Shown piece after piece: positions 9,705 through 19,488 of a DNA stretch of 64,000 nt (position 1 is the first letter of the stretch; each line of letters opens with the position of its first letter). The notes under the pieces are model-generated. The model ran no database searches and was not told the origin of the DNA. It was given only the letters and a program-made list of their open reading frames with translations. Origin of the DNA: an uncultured Planctomycetota bacterium (GTDB lineage Bacteria; Planctomycetota; Planctomycetia; Pirellulales; Thermoguttaceae); the NCBI GenBank assembly GCA_902786505.1, contig CADACS010000003.1, positions 1 to 64,000 on the forward strand. The letters run 5' to 3'. The position numbers were made by a program, and so were the translations under genes.

Positions 9705-10826
9705 TCATTCGAGCGCGTTGAGCGTCAGCTCGTCCAGCTCGCGCTCGAGTTCTCTGCGGCGCTGCGAATAGCCGAACTGCCGCTGTTCCGCGCGTTCCAG
9801 GTCGGCGACGTCGAGGCGTTCGGCGTCGTTTCTCGGGCTATATCGCCCGCGCGCCTTGGCAAACCGAAAATCTATGTCCGCGTACTTCGCGATCTTGTCG
9901 ATCATTCTGTCTTTCGCGAGGCGCGCGCCGACCTGATCGGCCTGAATCGCGTTGAGTTCTTTGATAATCGAATTACGCTTTTCGTCGACGCCGCGGAGTT
10001 TCTCGAATACGCGTTCCCTCTGAGCGCGGTAGCGCGCGTTGAGCTCCGCTCGACCGTCCTCAAGTCCCAACCGCTTAACGCAATCGGCGCCCTGTTCGGC
10101 GATCTTCTCCGCCGCTCTAATTCTCGCGCGGACAATTCTGCGGTCCGCGTCGGGCAGCTGCGCGATCGCCGCGTCCCACGACTTGCTCACAATCTCGGTC
10201 GCCAGACTATACGGAGACGAGAAGCCGAAATACTGCGTTAAGTCGTCGCCGCGATAGCCGATCGCCTTGCCCTCGCCCGTCATGGTCCAGAGGTCGTCAA
10301 AAATTAGGTCGCATTCCAACCAGTTAAAGGGCGACAGGACGTTTTTAAGCGCGCCCTGCGCTCGGTATCGCATCGCGCCCCCGTTGTCGATACGCAGCGG
10401 AAGAACCGTGTCCTCAAACAGGACGTTCGCGCCGTATCCGCTCCCGCAAACGTCCCAATTTCCGAGCAAAACGTCGCACGGGAATCCAAACCACAGCTGC
10501 TCTCTGGCGACTTCCCGCAGTCCAGTCGGCAAAATAGCCCACGCCTCTCTAATCAATATGCCTTCGTGGAATTCGGCGAGCTTCGCGGGCCCGCGATCCG
10601 TTTCATAGAGGCGAAAATCGGGAACGGGAATCCCGCTCGCGTCGTAGAATCGGTCGGCATAGCATTCGTTGACAATGTGATCTTCGAAGTTCCCCTGCTT
10701 GAAAACGAAGGTCTGATCCTCGCCCGTCGTCTTGTCGTAAAACTTATAGTATCGCGCCCCGGTCGATCCTTCGGGCGTGAGCTTAAACTCGTAAGCTAAC
10801 GTTAAATCTTCTGGAAATTTTGACAT
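9705..10826 (-). CDS. HipA/PI-kinase-like protein
   Basis: The 373-residue protein lacks a signal peptide and looks cytoplasmic. Residues 35-160 carry the landmarks of an atypical kinase fold: a candidate ATP-binding Lys43 in FVFKQG, Glu54 in a following helix, a GIPVPDFRLYE hinge-like stretch, GNWD near 122-125 with Asn134 (the GNxD...N catalytic loop of HipA, PI3/4-kinase and FAM20-like enzymes), and IDNGGA near 146-151 with the metal-binding Asp147. The C-terminal 160 residues are charged helices. Known relatives act as protein kinases, toxin kinases or AMPylators; which applies is not visible. It stands alone with no HipB-like partner beside it, so a toxin-antitoxin role is not supported. 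Confidence 0.6.
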   Translation of the reverse strand: MSKFPEDLTLAYEFKLTPEGSTGARYYKFYDKTTGEDQTFVFKQGNFEDHIVNECYADRFYDASGIPVPDFRLYETDRGPAKLAEFHEGILIREAWAILPTGLREVAREQLWFGFPCDVLLGNWDVCGSGYGANVLFEDTVLPLRIDNGGAMRYRAQGALKNVLSPFNWLECDLIFDDLWTMTGEGKAIGYRGDDLTQYFGFSSPYSLATEIVSKSWDAAIAQLPDADRRIVRARIRAAEKIAEQGADCVKRLGLEDGRAELNARYRAQRERVFEKLRGVDEKRNSIIKELNAIQADQVGARLAKDRMIDKIAKYADIDFRFAKARGRYSPRNDAERLDVADLERAEQRQFGYSQRRRELERELDELTLNALE

Positions 10827-10939
10827 AGAATTACTCTCATATCATGCGTTTAAAGAACGGGACGCGCCTTAGAAGAACGGAAAAACTGTTAGAACTCCGT
10901 TGAAAAAGACGAACGACCCGAATATTCTCTCTTATTTTT

Positions 10940-10945
10940 ATTATA
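10940..10945 (-). promoter_or_regulatory. Minus-10 box before the kinase-like gene
   Basis: A perfect TATAAT on the minus strand, about 115 bases before the ATG at 10826. I see no good -35 hexamer at 16-18 bases. Confidence 0.35.
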
Positions 10946-11055
10946 GCGCGAATCCGCGGCCTTCACAGGGGCGGCCCCTCTTCAAAAGAGACGTTTCGCC
11001 GCGGAGAAACCGAACGCGGTCGTCTGCGCGGCGCAACGTATGAATAATAAACGAA

Positions 11056-13800
11056 TTAAACGCCGACAGATAAGGCGTCGCCGGCCGGAATCCACGCGCA
11101 AAAGACGCAAAAGCTCTCGCCCTCGGAATCGGGATCCGAATAGACGGTTATCGTAACGAATCGGCCCGTCTCTGACGAACCCTGTTCGTAGAAATGACTT
11201 GCGTTGACCGAAAACGCGCTCTCTTCAATTCGCGTCGTTGTTTCGTCGCCCCAGTCGATCTCCCATATGGCGATCGGATTGCGATCGGACGTAAGCGTAA
11301 GGCGGAGCCACGAATCGTCTTCAAGCCCGTCGGACGCGATAAAGAACGAGGGCCCGACCTCGTCGACGCGAAGCGCGGCGCTCCCCTTTGCAACGACGCG
11401 CTTCGACGCGCGATCGACGACGCTGACCGCCAGCGCGTATTCGCCCGGCGTCAATCCGTAATCCTTTGGCGAGACCCAGTTCTCCGCGTCTCCTTCGACG
11501 TAATATCCGACGCCAAAATCGTACCAGTAGGCGTAATTGTCGCCGCTTTCAGTAACCGCAAGCCGATACGACGAATCGTATTGCGCGGCGTAACTCTCTT
11601 TTTCAAAGGCGTTCTGCGGACTTATTTCCGCTTCGCCGAATATTTCGAGGTAGTTGGAAACGAAGCCCGTATTATTCGATTCGTCGGAATCCGCCTCGCC
11701 GACGATCTCCCAGAAGAGCCGATAGCGAGCGCCCGGGTCGAGCTTTTCCGTCGCCAGACGGCTCGGCTGCAGCGCGCGCGACTCGTTCGCTTCCAAAACG
11801 CCGACCGCTATTTCGCCGATAAGAACGTCGTCCGCGTCCGAAGAATCGACTTGCGCCGCGTAAATCTGGACGGAGCAGGCTCCGGCGCCGTTTCCTACGT
11901 TGGCGACCGTAACGCCGTCAAGCTGCACGCAGCCGCTTCGGACCGTCGCGAACGCCGTAAGCGCCGCGCCCGGCGACGCTTCGAAATCGGACGCCGGCCC
12001 GGCTATTTCGCCGGTCTCTACGGCCGCGGCGCGGGAAGGGGCGGTCTCGTCGAGAATAACGCCGATCGCGACGACGCGGTAAAGCGTCGGCGCGTCTTCG
12101 GTTACCGTCCAGCTCTTCTGCGCCATGGACGAGACGACGCGCGTCCACGCGAGCTTATCGGATCCTTTATTCTGGAGCGCGTAGACGCAAAAGCGGCTCG
12201 CGTCCGATTCCCAGCTAATCGTTTCGCCCGGTTCGGCGAGGTAAACCCCGACTTCTTCGTTCGAACGGACGTTCAGCGCGCGCACGCGGTATTCGTACCG
12301 CGAGTAGGGCTCGACGTCGGCGTCTAAGTAACTCGTTCCCTCGACTCCGACGGCGACGGCGCGCCATTCGAGGTCGCCGATTCCGCGCCGCTCAATTTGA
12401 TACGTCGCGTCGCCGGACGACGCGTTCGACAGATCGCCAAGCGATTTTTTCCACGTCAGCAGAGCGCCCCCTTCGGTCGCTTCCGCGACGAGTCCTTCCG
12501 GGGCGGGCGACCCGAACGGGTCGGCGTATCCGTAATCGACGGAGTACCCCAGATCCTCGAGAACGCCAAGCGTGGTCGCGGTAATCGTCGCCTCGAAGGT
12601 CGGAGAAATCGCGTAATTCATTCCGTCGCGCTGGTTTATATAGAGGTAATACGTTCCCAGCGCGGAACTCGGATGCGCGCCAAAGGAGCCGTTCGCCGTG
12701 TACGTCTCCATCGGATAAGAGTCGCCGGGAACGACGACGGTAAAATTCGCGGGAAACGTCGCGCGGTATTGAGCGACGCCTTTTTCGCCGACGTAATACC
12801 AAAAGTACGAGGAACTTGTTAAGATCCCGTCGAGTCCCCACGGCTTCTCGCGCACGCTCTCGATCAGGCCGCGCGCGCTCATGCGCGAGATATTGTATCC
12901 GAGCGAATGGGCAATTTCATGCAGCGCGACGTTATAGAAGACGTTCTGCACCTGCTCCGAAGGAGACGCGACGAAATATTTCGCGTTAAAGACGAGCGAA
13001 CCGGTCGCGGCAAGTCCCTGTCCGCCGTCGCGATAATACCCCGAATTGAGCGCCGAACCGAGGCTCGATTCCGAGCTGTACGAATCGCTGAACCCGAAAT
13101 AGAGAAAGATATCGTCGATTGAAACCAATTCGCCGTCGACGGTATACGGATAGTCGATATCTTCCGCGCCGACCGTAATAACCTCTTCCCAACGCGCGAT
13201 CGCCTTTTCCCACAGTTCGAGATAGACGGGATCCGTAACGTCGCAGTAAGTCATGGACGAACGTTGAACGCCCGTCTGGCCGAGCACGCGAACGGGGCCG
13301 GACGTTTGAAGCTCGTACGCGAATTCGTACGCGTCTTCCGCGCCGTCCGAACCGCCTTCGGTTTCGAGCGCCGCAAGCGAGGCGGCCGCCGAATCCGCGC
13401 CGGACGTCCGCACGGACCCCAAAGAGAAAGTCGCGCCGTCGGCGTCGGCGGGAGAAGAATAGACGGTAAGGGAAACGTCGTAATTCGCCGCCGTTAGCGA
13501 AGAATAGAAATGCGCGTCGACGAGCGAGTAACCGAGCGCGTCGACGGTCGTCGTCTCTCCGTCGCCCCAGGAAATCTGCCAGCGCGCGGCCGGACTCCCG
13601 ACGAGCTCGACGGACAGCCGAGCGCACGAGCCGTCGCCTATCGCGGACAGGTCGACGCGCGCGAGTTCCGGCGCGAAACTCGAAACCTGCGCGGAAACCG
13701 CGTCCGCAAGACTCTCCGGCGCCACTTGGGCCGACGAAAGAACCAACCGGGATTCAAGCGCTTCCACGCTCAATTTGCGAAAAGGACGACGTTCTGCCAT
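11056..13800 (-). CDS. Secreted metalloprotease with PKD-like and Fn3 modules
   Basis: A 914-residue exported protein. Residues 8-23 carry a degenerate version of the planctomycete LEPR-XLL N-terminal motif (VEALESRLVLSS). A PKD-like module at about 60-130 has WQISWGDGETTT and HFY; a related module near the C-terminus has WEIDWGDETTT and HFY. The central part is a zinc metalloprotease: HEIAHSLGYN at 294-303 gives the HExxH ligands and catalytic Glu. The HExxHxxG is followed by Tyr-Asn-Ile, so the third zinc ligand of ordinary metzincins is not in place; leishmanolysin-type enzymes, which use a distant third His, fit better. An Fn3-like domain covers about 430-510. Likely extracellular protein degradation. 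It has its own promoter and stands alone. Confidence 0.75.
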   Translation of the reverse strand: MAERRPFRKLSVEALESRLVLSSAQVAPESLADAVSAQVSSFAPELARVDLSAIGDGSCARLSVELVGSPAARWQISWGDGETTTVDALGYSLVDAHFYSSLTAANYDVSLTVYSSPADADGATFSLGSVRTSGADSAAASLAALETEGGSDGAEDAYEFAYELQTSGPVRVLGQTGVQRSSMTYCDVTDPVYLELWEKAIARWEEVITVGAEDIDYPYTVDGELVSIDDIFLYFGFSDSYSSESSLGSALNSGYYRDGGQGLAATGSLVFNAKYFVASPSEQVQNVFYNVALHEIAHSLGYNISRMSARGLIESVREKPWGLDGILTSSSYFWYYVGEKGVAQYRATFPANFTVVVPGDSYPMETYTANGSFGAHPSSALGTYYLYINQRDGMNYAISPTFEATITATTLGVLEDLGYSVDYGYADPFGSPAPEGLVAEATEGGALLTWKKSLGDLSNASSGDATYQIERRGIGDLEWRAVAVGVEGTSYLDADVEPYSRYEYRVRALNVRSNEEVGVYLAEPGETISWESDASRFCVYALQNKGSDKLAWTRVVSSMAQKSWTVTEDAPTLYRVVAIGVILDETAPSRAAAVETGEIAGPASDFEASPGAALTAFATVRSGCVQLDGVTVANVGNGAGACSVQIYAAQVDSSDADDVLIGEIAVGVLEANESRALQPSRLATEKLDPGARYRLFWEIVGEADSDESNNTGFVSNYLEIFGEAEISPQNAFEKESYAAQYDSSYRLAVTESGDNYAYWYDFGVGYYVEGDAENWVSPKDYGLTPGEYALAVSVVDRASKRVVAKGSAALRVDEVGPSFFIASDGLEDDSWLRLTLTSDRNPIAIWEIDWGDETTTRIEESAFSVNASHFYEQGSSETGRFVTITVYSDPDSEGESFCVFCAWIPAGDALSVGV

Positions 13801-13900
13801 ACGGTAACGTTAAAAAGAAAAGGGATCGTTGAAAAAAGGGGGCGCGCAAACGGTTCGTGCGCCCAAATCCGCACAGACGCTTCCAAAACCTCTAGCTTTC

Positions 13901-13929
13901 ATTATCCGTTTCTCGAGGCTCGGCGTCAA
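13901..13929 (-). promoter_or_regulatory. Promoter of the metalloprotease gene
   Basis: Minus strand TTGACG, 17-base spacer, GATAAT, about 100 bases upstream of the ATG at 13800. Confidence 0.6.
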
Positions 13930-14018
13930 TGGATAAAAAGAAAAATCGGGCGCCGTTCTGCTCCGTCCGTTCGGCAAACAGCGCGTGAGACGATGAGACG
14001 CGCCAATTTAGCTCAAAT

Positions 14019-14071
14019 AAAAAAACGCGAAGTCCGGGGCTTTATGAAGCGAACCCCAGACTCCGCGTTTT
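14019..14071 (-). terminator. Terminator of the acyltransferase gene
   Basis: A long, nearly perfect inverted repeat (AAAACGCG..GTC..GGGG with its complement, 13-base loop) flanked by A and T runs, so it could act on both strands. It lies about 60 bases past the stop codon at 14134. Confidence 0.8.
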
Positions 14072-14133
14072 CGCGGAACGGAACGTCGGACGGCCGGCCG
14101 AACGCGGCCGCCTGAACTTGCCGGACGCCTGTT

Positions 14134-15846
14134 CTACAGCTTGAAGAAGATCCGCTTCTTATAGAGCCAGAACAGGAAGACCCAGGAAACAATGAGGCCA
14201 GCGATCGTCGTCGCGATACTCTGGAAGTTATTGCAGGCGATCATCGGAATATCGACGGCGCTAGGATCCGTAACGCTCGGATCGATTACAAAGTTCGGAT
14301 CCGGATACTCGTTAGGCACGAAGCGGCTGATCGCGTCGGAGAAGAAGAAGTCGCGCGCGTTGGAGAAGTTGACGATTCTCCGAATAACGAAAATCGCGAT
14401 GCAGTTCATACCGACGACCGCGAACGGGAAGCCGAGCCAGCGCAAGCGCCAGACGTCGATGAGGAGATACGTAATTCCGAGCGCTATCGCGGAATAGCCG
14501 CCGACAAAGCAAACGAACGAGCTGTTCCACAGGTTCTTATTGATCGGGAAGATCATGTGCCAGAAGAATCCGATCGCGAGCAGCAGGACGCCGTAACCGA
14601 CAAGAATCGCGACCTTCTTCATTTTAGAGCACAGGAGATCGTCGCGGCGCAGCACGCCTCCGAAGAGCATGCCCAGCAGCGCGGTAACGATCGCGGGGAA
14701 CGTCGACGCCAAACCTTCCGGATCGCGCAGCGTTCGCCAGACTTCCGGATTGTACGTGCTTTCCATATCGCCGTCGCGCATCGCTTTACGCAAATTCTTT
14801 TTGTCGTGGTAGAGTCGGCCGGGCACGTACTGACGGTCGACGTAGTTGACGACGCACCCTTCCGGAAGAAGGTTGTGGTCGACCGTGCCGAGCGCGGGAT
14901 AGTCCGGCGCGTCGAACGCGGGCAGCGGATTCTCGTCGAACATGGAAGCGAGAATTCCCTTGAAGCTGTGCTTCGTTACGTAAACGGGCTCAGGGGCGGG
15001 CGTTTCCGCGGCGGCGGTTTCCGTTTCGGCCGCTTCCGCGCCGCTCTGTTCGGCTTCGGGCGCCTTTTTTTCAGGAATGATTTCGTCTATTTCGGCGTAC
15101 TTATCGGGGGCGCGAACCGTAAACAGCTGCGCGGCGCGCGCTTTAAACGCTTTGGCTGTAAACGCGTCCGGGCCGCACACGTCGCGCGCGGGAACGAGCG
15201 TTACAAAGAGCCAGTAGGAAACGAGAATAAACGCGCAAATCAAGACCTGCGTTCGAATTCGATTCGCAAAGATCAGATAGATAAACGCCGCCAGCATCCA
15301 CGCGAGCCCGATATGCTGCAGTACGCCCATAAATCGGAGCTCGCCAAAGTCAAACCGCACCGTATTTTGATAGAAGTACCCCACTATAAAGAGCGAAAGG
15401 CCGCGAATTAAGATCTTAACGCACACGCGCCACATCGGACGGCCGTTCGCGCGCTGTTTCGCGAACGAGAAAGGAAAGGAAACGCCCGCAAGGAAAAGGA
15501 ACAGCGGGAAAATCGTATCGTGATGGCGAAGCCCGTCCCAGGAGACGTGATCCATCTGCTTGCTGATCGCCTCGGGCGTCGGACCCGGCCAATGCTGACG
15601 GAAAGCGGTCGCCGCTTTTACGCCTTTTTCGCCAAAGACCTGAAAATCGCTGATTTGCAAGTTGCAGATCGCCGCGATTAAACTGGCGAGCCCGATAATA
15701 CAGAGCATATTCAGCCCGCGAAGCGCGTCGAGGGACGCCAGACGCTGATTCGCCTTAAGACGCAGCTTCTCCTGGATGACCGCCGCGTCGAGCGCGGGCG
15801 TCTTTCCAGTCGGCGCCGGGGGAAGTACGTACTTTTTACCAGCCAT
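14134..15846 (-). CDS. HGSNAT/NagX-like membrane acyltransferase
   Basis: This 570-residue polytopic protein resembles the heparan-alpha-glucosaminide N-acetyltransferase (NagX, DUF5009/DUF1624) family, which moves acetyl groups from acetyl-CoA onto glucosamine at the far side of the membrane. The N-terminus has SLDALRGLNML, the family's first helix, followed by WDGLRHHDTIFPLFLFLAG containing the conserved His pair expected in the active site, and then about nine more membrane helices. A hydrophilic insert of about 130 residues (about 215-345), with an Ala/Glu-rich stretch, interrupts the membrane core. I chose the ATG at 15846, which has a GGAG site, over the one ten codons upstream. It has its own promoter and terminator. 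A role in recycling or modifying amino sugars is inferred. Confidence 0.82.
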   Translation of the reverse strand: MAGKKYVLPPAPTGKTPALDAAVIQEKLRLKANQRLASLDALRGLNMLCIIGLASLIAAICNLQISDFQVFGEKGVKAATAFRQHWPGPTPEAISKQMDHVSWDGLRHHDTIFPLFLFLAGVSFPFSFAKQRANGRPMWRVCVKILIRGLSLFIVGYFYQNTVRFDFGELRFMGVLQHIGLAWMLAAFIYLIFANRIRTQVLICAFILVSYWLFVTLVPARDVCGPDAFTAKAFKARAAQLFTVRAPDKYAEIDEIIPEKKAPEAEQSGAEAAETETAAAETPAPEPVYVTKHSFKGILASMFDENPLPAFDAPDYPALGTVDHNLLPEGCVVNYVDRQYVPGRLYHDKKNLRKAMRDGDMESTYNPEVWRTLRDPEGLASTFPAIVTALLGMLFGGVLRRDDLLCSKMKKVAILVGYGVLLLAIGFFWHMIFPINKNLWNSSFVCFVGGYSAIALGITYLLIDVWRLRWLGFPFAVVGMNCIAIFVIRRIVNFSNARDFFFSDAISRFVPNEYPDPNFVIDPSVTDPSAVDIPMIACNNFQSIATTIAGLIVSWVFLFWLYKKRIFFKL

Positions 15847-15929
15847 TCGGAATTCTCCGTTCAAAATATCTATCAAACCGGCAAGTTCAAACTGACGAAA
15901 GCAATTTCCGCCAGTCTATCTACCGTTCA

Positions 15930-15958
15930 ATTATAAATGGAAGCGCCGTGCGCGTCAA
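15930..15958 (-). promoter_or_regulatory. Promoter of the acyltransferase gene
   Basis: Minus strand TTGACG, 17-base spacer, perfect TATAAT; the -10 box lies about 85 bases before the ATG at 15846. Confidence 0.75.
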
Positions 15959-16009
15959 ACAATAACGCGCGTTTTCCTAAGAAAAGTCCCCTCTCCCGCC
16001 GCGCGCTTC

Positions 16010-16038
16010 TTGTTTCTTAACGTCCCGTCTGTTATAAT
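16010..16038 (+). promoter_or_regulatory. Promoter of the GH106-like gene
   Basis: TTGTTT, 17-base spacer, perfect TATAAT, with the start codon 74 bases further on. It is back to back with the acyltransferase promoter. Confidence 0.7.
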
Positions 16039-16111
16039 GTGCGAAATCGTTAAATGCGTCCCGTCTTTTACGGCGCCGACGCCAAACCTAATCGCTAGAA
16101 AGGTCCACGTT

Positions 16112-19100
16112 ATGTTCAAAGGACGTCGTTTTCTCCTATGCGCGTGCTTCGGCGCGGCGCTCCTTGGCGCGGCCGCGTTCACGCCGTCGCTGTATGCCCA
16201 GCGCGCCAACGACTTAACTTTCTCTCATAAGATGCCTCCCGAGACAAACCAGCTTCCGACCAATCCGGATCGCGCGACCATGCTCGCCGATTTCGTCAAT
16301 CCGGTCGGCAAGGTGCGCACCGGCGCATACTGGTACTGGCTCTCTGGCAACTCGTCGCGCGAAGGCGTCGCGAAAGACGTTCGCGCCATGAAGTCCGTCG
16401 GAATCGACCGCGCCTATATCGGCGACATCGGGCAGGACGATATCCCGACCGGTCCGGTCCGGTTCTTCTCCGACGAATGGTGGGAAATCATTCACACCGC
16501 GTTCAAAACGGCGTCTGAAGAAGGCGTCGAAATGGGTATCTTCAATTCTCCCGGCTGGAGCCAGTCGGGCGGCCCGTGGGTCTCCTACAAAGAAGCGATG
16601 CGCTATGTCGTTAAGAGCGAAACGCTCGTAAAAGGGCCCGCGAAATTTGAAAAAGAACTCGCCAAGCCGGCGTTCGACGCCGAAGATCCGAACGAATATC
16701 AGGATCTCGAAGTTTTGGCCTATCCGGCTCCGAAAGGATACGGCCAACGCGTCGCGCTCGCCGACAAGGCGGGCTACGCGCTCCCGGCAAACAAAGAGCA
16801 GACCTTCGCGCTCAAAAACGACAAAGGTTTGACGCTCGCGTCCATTACGGTAACTCCGCAAGCGAAGCCGCTTGTCGCGCAAGCTGAGCTCTTCGCGGTC
16901 AAAGACGGGCAGAAGACGAAGCTCGTCTCGTTTGAGATCAACCGTTACAATCCGGCCAAGAACGTCGGTTTTATTCCGTACGCGCCTGTTCTGGCGAACT
17001 TTGCGCCTTGCGACGCCAAAGAATTCGAGCTTGTCGTTAAGAGCGACCGCGACGCCGGACTCGCGTCGATCGAGCTCAAGGGCGAATCGCAGGTCGCCGA
17101 CGTCTTCAATAAGACGCTCGCGAAAATGCACCAGACGCCGCATCCGCTTTGGGCGGAATATCTGTGGCCCGAAGCGCCCGAAGCCTACCGCTCCGACAGC
17201 TCGCTCGGCTACGATCCGACGAAAGTCGTCGTGCTCACCGATAAGTTCCAGAACGGGAAACTGACGTGGGACGTTCCGGAAGGCGATTGGGTCGTCGTTC
17301 GGTTCGGCGCCGTTCCGACCGGCACGAAGAACGCGCCCGCGGTCCCGGAAGCGACCGGTTACGAAGTCGATAAAATGAGCCGCGAGCACACGATCGAGCA
17401 CTTCAACGCGTACATGCTCGACCTGATCAAGCGCTTCCCGGCCGAAGACATGAAGTCGTTTACCACGATCGTTCAGGACAGCTACGAAGTCGGCGGTCAG
17501 AATATCACGGACAACTTTGCCGAAAAATTCAAGGCGTCGTTCGGCTACGATCCGACGCCCTACATGCCGGTCTTCTACGGCGCCGTCGCGGACAATCTCG
17601 ACGTTTCCGAGCGGTTCCTGTGGGACCTCCGCCGCTTCATTGCCGACGAAGTCTCCTATTCGTACGTCGGCGGTCTGCGCGACGTGAGCAACGAGTACGG
17701 CAAAAACACCTGGCTCGAATGCTACGGCCACTGGGGCTTCCCCGGAGAATGGCTGCAGTACGGCGGCCAGTCGAACGAAATCGCCGGCGAATACTGGAGC
17801 GAAGGGACCCTCGGCGATATTGAAAACCGAATCGCCTCTTCGTGCGGCCACATCTACGGCAAGACGAAGATTTGGGCGGAATCGAACACGTGCGCGGGCA
17901 ATCCGTTCGGGCGCAGCCCCGTCAACATGAAGAAGCGTACCGACCGATTCTTCGCCGACGGCATTAACAACACGCTGCTCCATCTGTTCGTGGAACAGCC
18001 GGACGAACGCGTTCCCGGCTTCAACGCCTGGTTCGGCAACGAGTTCAACCGCCACAACACGTGGTTCAAGCAGCTCGACCTGTACGTCATGTACCTCAAG
18101 CGCGTCAACTATATGCTGCAGCAGGGCTTGAACGTCGCCGACGTCGCGTACTTCATCGGCGAAGACTGCCCGAAAATGATGGGCGAATGCAATCCTCCGA
18201 TTCCGAACGGATACCAGTTCGACTTCATCAACGCGGAAGTCCTCTGCGAGACGACGAGCGTCGATAAGAACGGGCTCCTCACGCTGCCTCACGGCACGCA
18301 ATACAAAGTCCTCGTCCTTCCGCAACTCGATTCGATGCGTCCGGAAGTCGTTAAGACGGTCGCGAAACTCGTCGAAGACGGCGCGTACGTCCTCGGCCCG
18401 AAACCGACCCGTTCGCCGAGTCTTACGAACTATCCCAACGCGGACAAAGAAGTTCAGAAGATCGCGAACGAGCTTTGGGGCGACGTCGACGGCGTTAAAG
18501 TTAAGTCGCGCAAAGTCGGCAAAGGAACGATCGCGTGCGGCATGACGCTCGAAGAAGTCTTTGCCGAAATCAACTGCACGCCCGACTTCGATCATCCGGC
18601 CGAAACCGGATTCGTGTACAATCACCGCGCCATGAAGGATTCCGACGTCTTCTTCGTCGCGAATCAGAAGGACGACCGCTTCAAGGACGTCTCGGTTACG
18701 TTCCGCGTCGCCGGCAAACAGCCGGAAATCTGGGACCCGACGACCGGCGAAACGCGCGAAGTCAAAGCGTGGACCTCGAAAGACGGCCGCACGACCATGC
18801 CGCTTTCGTTCGAGCCGCAGGAAAGCTATTTCGTCGTCTTCAAAAAGGATACGAACGCGACCGAAGGAACTGCGAAATCGAACGATCTCGAACTTGAAAC
18901 GCTCGTCGCGATCGACGGCCCCTGGGACGTCTCGTTCGACTCCGGAGAAATCGCGCGCGGCCCGAAAGGCGCCGTTAAGTTTGACAAGCTGACCGACTGG
19001 GCGGCGTCCTCTGACGACGCGATCAAGTTCTACTCCGGAACCGCCGTCTACAAGACGACGTTCAAGCTCGACGCGGCGCCTAAAGGCAAGGTCTACCTGT

Positions 19101-19384
19101 CGTTCGGCGAAGTGTGCGAAATGGCCAAAGCGAAGGTCAACGGCAAAGAGGTCGGCGGCGTGTGGACCGCGCCCTACCGTCTCGACGTTACCGACGCGGT
19201 CAAAGCGGGCGAAAACTCGCTTGAAATCGAGGTCGTCAACTGCTGGGTCAACCGCCTCATCGGCGATTCCGCGCTGCCGGAAGCCGAACGCAAAACGTGG
19301 TGCCCCGTCAATGTTTACAAGCCTCAGTCTCCGCTTAAGAAGTCCGGTCTTCTCGGCCCGGTCGTCGTTTCGACGGAGAAATAA
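16112..19384 (+). CDS. Secreted alpha-L-rhamnosidase-like protein (GH106-like)
   Basis: The 1090-residue product has a signal peptide (ending near YAQ, residue 30) and the features of the large GH106-type glycoside hydrolases, which release alpha-L-rhamnose from pectic and other plant polysaccharides. The N-terminal FWYWLSG-like stretch, here GAYWYWLSGN, is typical, as is the following barrel with MGIFNSPGWSQSGGPWV. Glu-rich barrel loops (about 460-650) would hold the catalytic acid. The last 160 residues look like a galactose-binding-like beta-sandwich ending in the family's usual GLLGPV-type sequence. The ATG at 16112 follows a GAAAGG site; the frame is open to 16010 but that would run over the promoter. 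It heads a run of exported sugar-related genes. Confidence 0.88.
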   Translation: MFKGRRFLLCACFGAALLGAAAFTPSLYAQRANDLTFSHKMPPETNQLPTNPDRATMLADFVNPVGKVRTGAYWYWLSGNSSREGVAKDVRAMKSVGIDRAYIGDIGQDDIPTGPVRFFSDEWWEIIHTAFKTASEEGVEMGIFNSPGWSQSGGPWVSYKEAMRYVVKSETLVKGPAKFEKELAKPAFDAEDPNEYQDLEVLAYPAPKGYGQRVALADKAGYALPANKEQTFALKNDKGLTLASITVTPQAKPLVAQAELFAVKDGQKTKLVSFEINRYNPAKNVGFIPYAPVLANFAPCDAKEFELVVKSDRDAGLASIELKGESQVADVFNKTLAKMHQTPHPLWAEYLWPEAPEAYRSDSSLGYDPTKVVVLTDKFQNGKLTWDVPEGDWVVVRFGAVPTGTKNAPAVPEATGYEVDKMSREHTIEHFNAYMLDLIKRFPAEDMKSFTTIVQDSYEVGGQNITDNFAEKFKASFGYDPTPYMPVFYGAVADNLDVSERFLWDLRRFIADEVSYSYVGGLRDVSNEYGKNTWLECYGHWGFPGEWLQYGGQSNEIAGEYWSEGTLGDIENRIASSCGHIYGKTKIWAESNTCAGNPFGRSPVNMKKRTDRFFADGINNTLLHLFVEQPDERVPGFNAWFGNEFNRHNTWFKQLDLYVMYLKRVNYMLQQGLNVADVAYFIGEDCPKMMGECNPPIPNGYQFDFINAEVLCETTSVDKNGLLTLPHGTQYKVLVLPQLDSMRPEVVKTVAKLVEDGAYVLGPKPTRSPSLTNYPNADKEVQKIANELWGDVDGVKVKSRKVGKGTIACGMTLEEVFAEINCTPDFDHPAETGFVYNHRAMKDSDVFFVANQKDDRFKDVSVTFRVAGKQPEIWDPTTGETREVKAWTSKDGRTTMPLSFEPQESYFVVFKKDTNATEGTAKSNDLELETLVAIDGPWDVSFDSGEIARGPKGAVKFDKLTDWAASSDDAIKFYSGTAVYKTTFKLDAAPKGKVYLSFGEVCEMAKAKVNGKEVGGVWTAPYRLDVTDAVKAGENSLEIEVVNCWVNRLIGDSALPEAERKTWCPVNVYKPQSPLKKSGLLGPVVVSTEK

Positions 19385-19430
19385 ACGCGCGTAACCTCAG
19401 CGCGCGTCCCGCGATAAACCGCGCCTGCGT

Positions 19431-19450
19431 CGGACGGAATCTGCCGTCCG
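19431..19450 (+). other. Intergenic hairpin after the GH106-like gene
   Basis: A perfect 7-bp stem (CGGACGG with CCGTCCG, 6-base loop) without a T run, between the GH106-like gene and the aminotransferase gene. It may stabilise or partly terminate the transcript. Confidence 0.4.
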
Positions 19451-19488
19451 GCGCTCGCGCGGTCTTAACGTATTAAGAAGGTAAATCA

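Larger units (their letters stand above)
13801..14133. other. Intergenic region with promoter and terminator
   Basis: About 330 bases with no gene. It holds the promoter of the metalloprotease and the terminator of the acyltransferase gene that ends at 14134. Confidence 0.6.

Noticed and set aside
16214..18625. Minus-strand open frame of 803 codons opposite the GH106-like gene
   Set aside because: Shadow of the plus-strand gene; no recognisable domain and no ribosome site.
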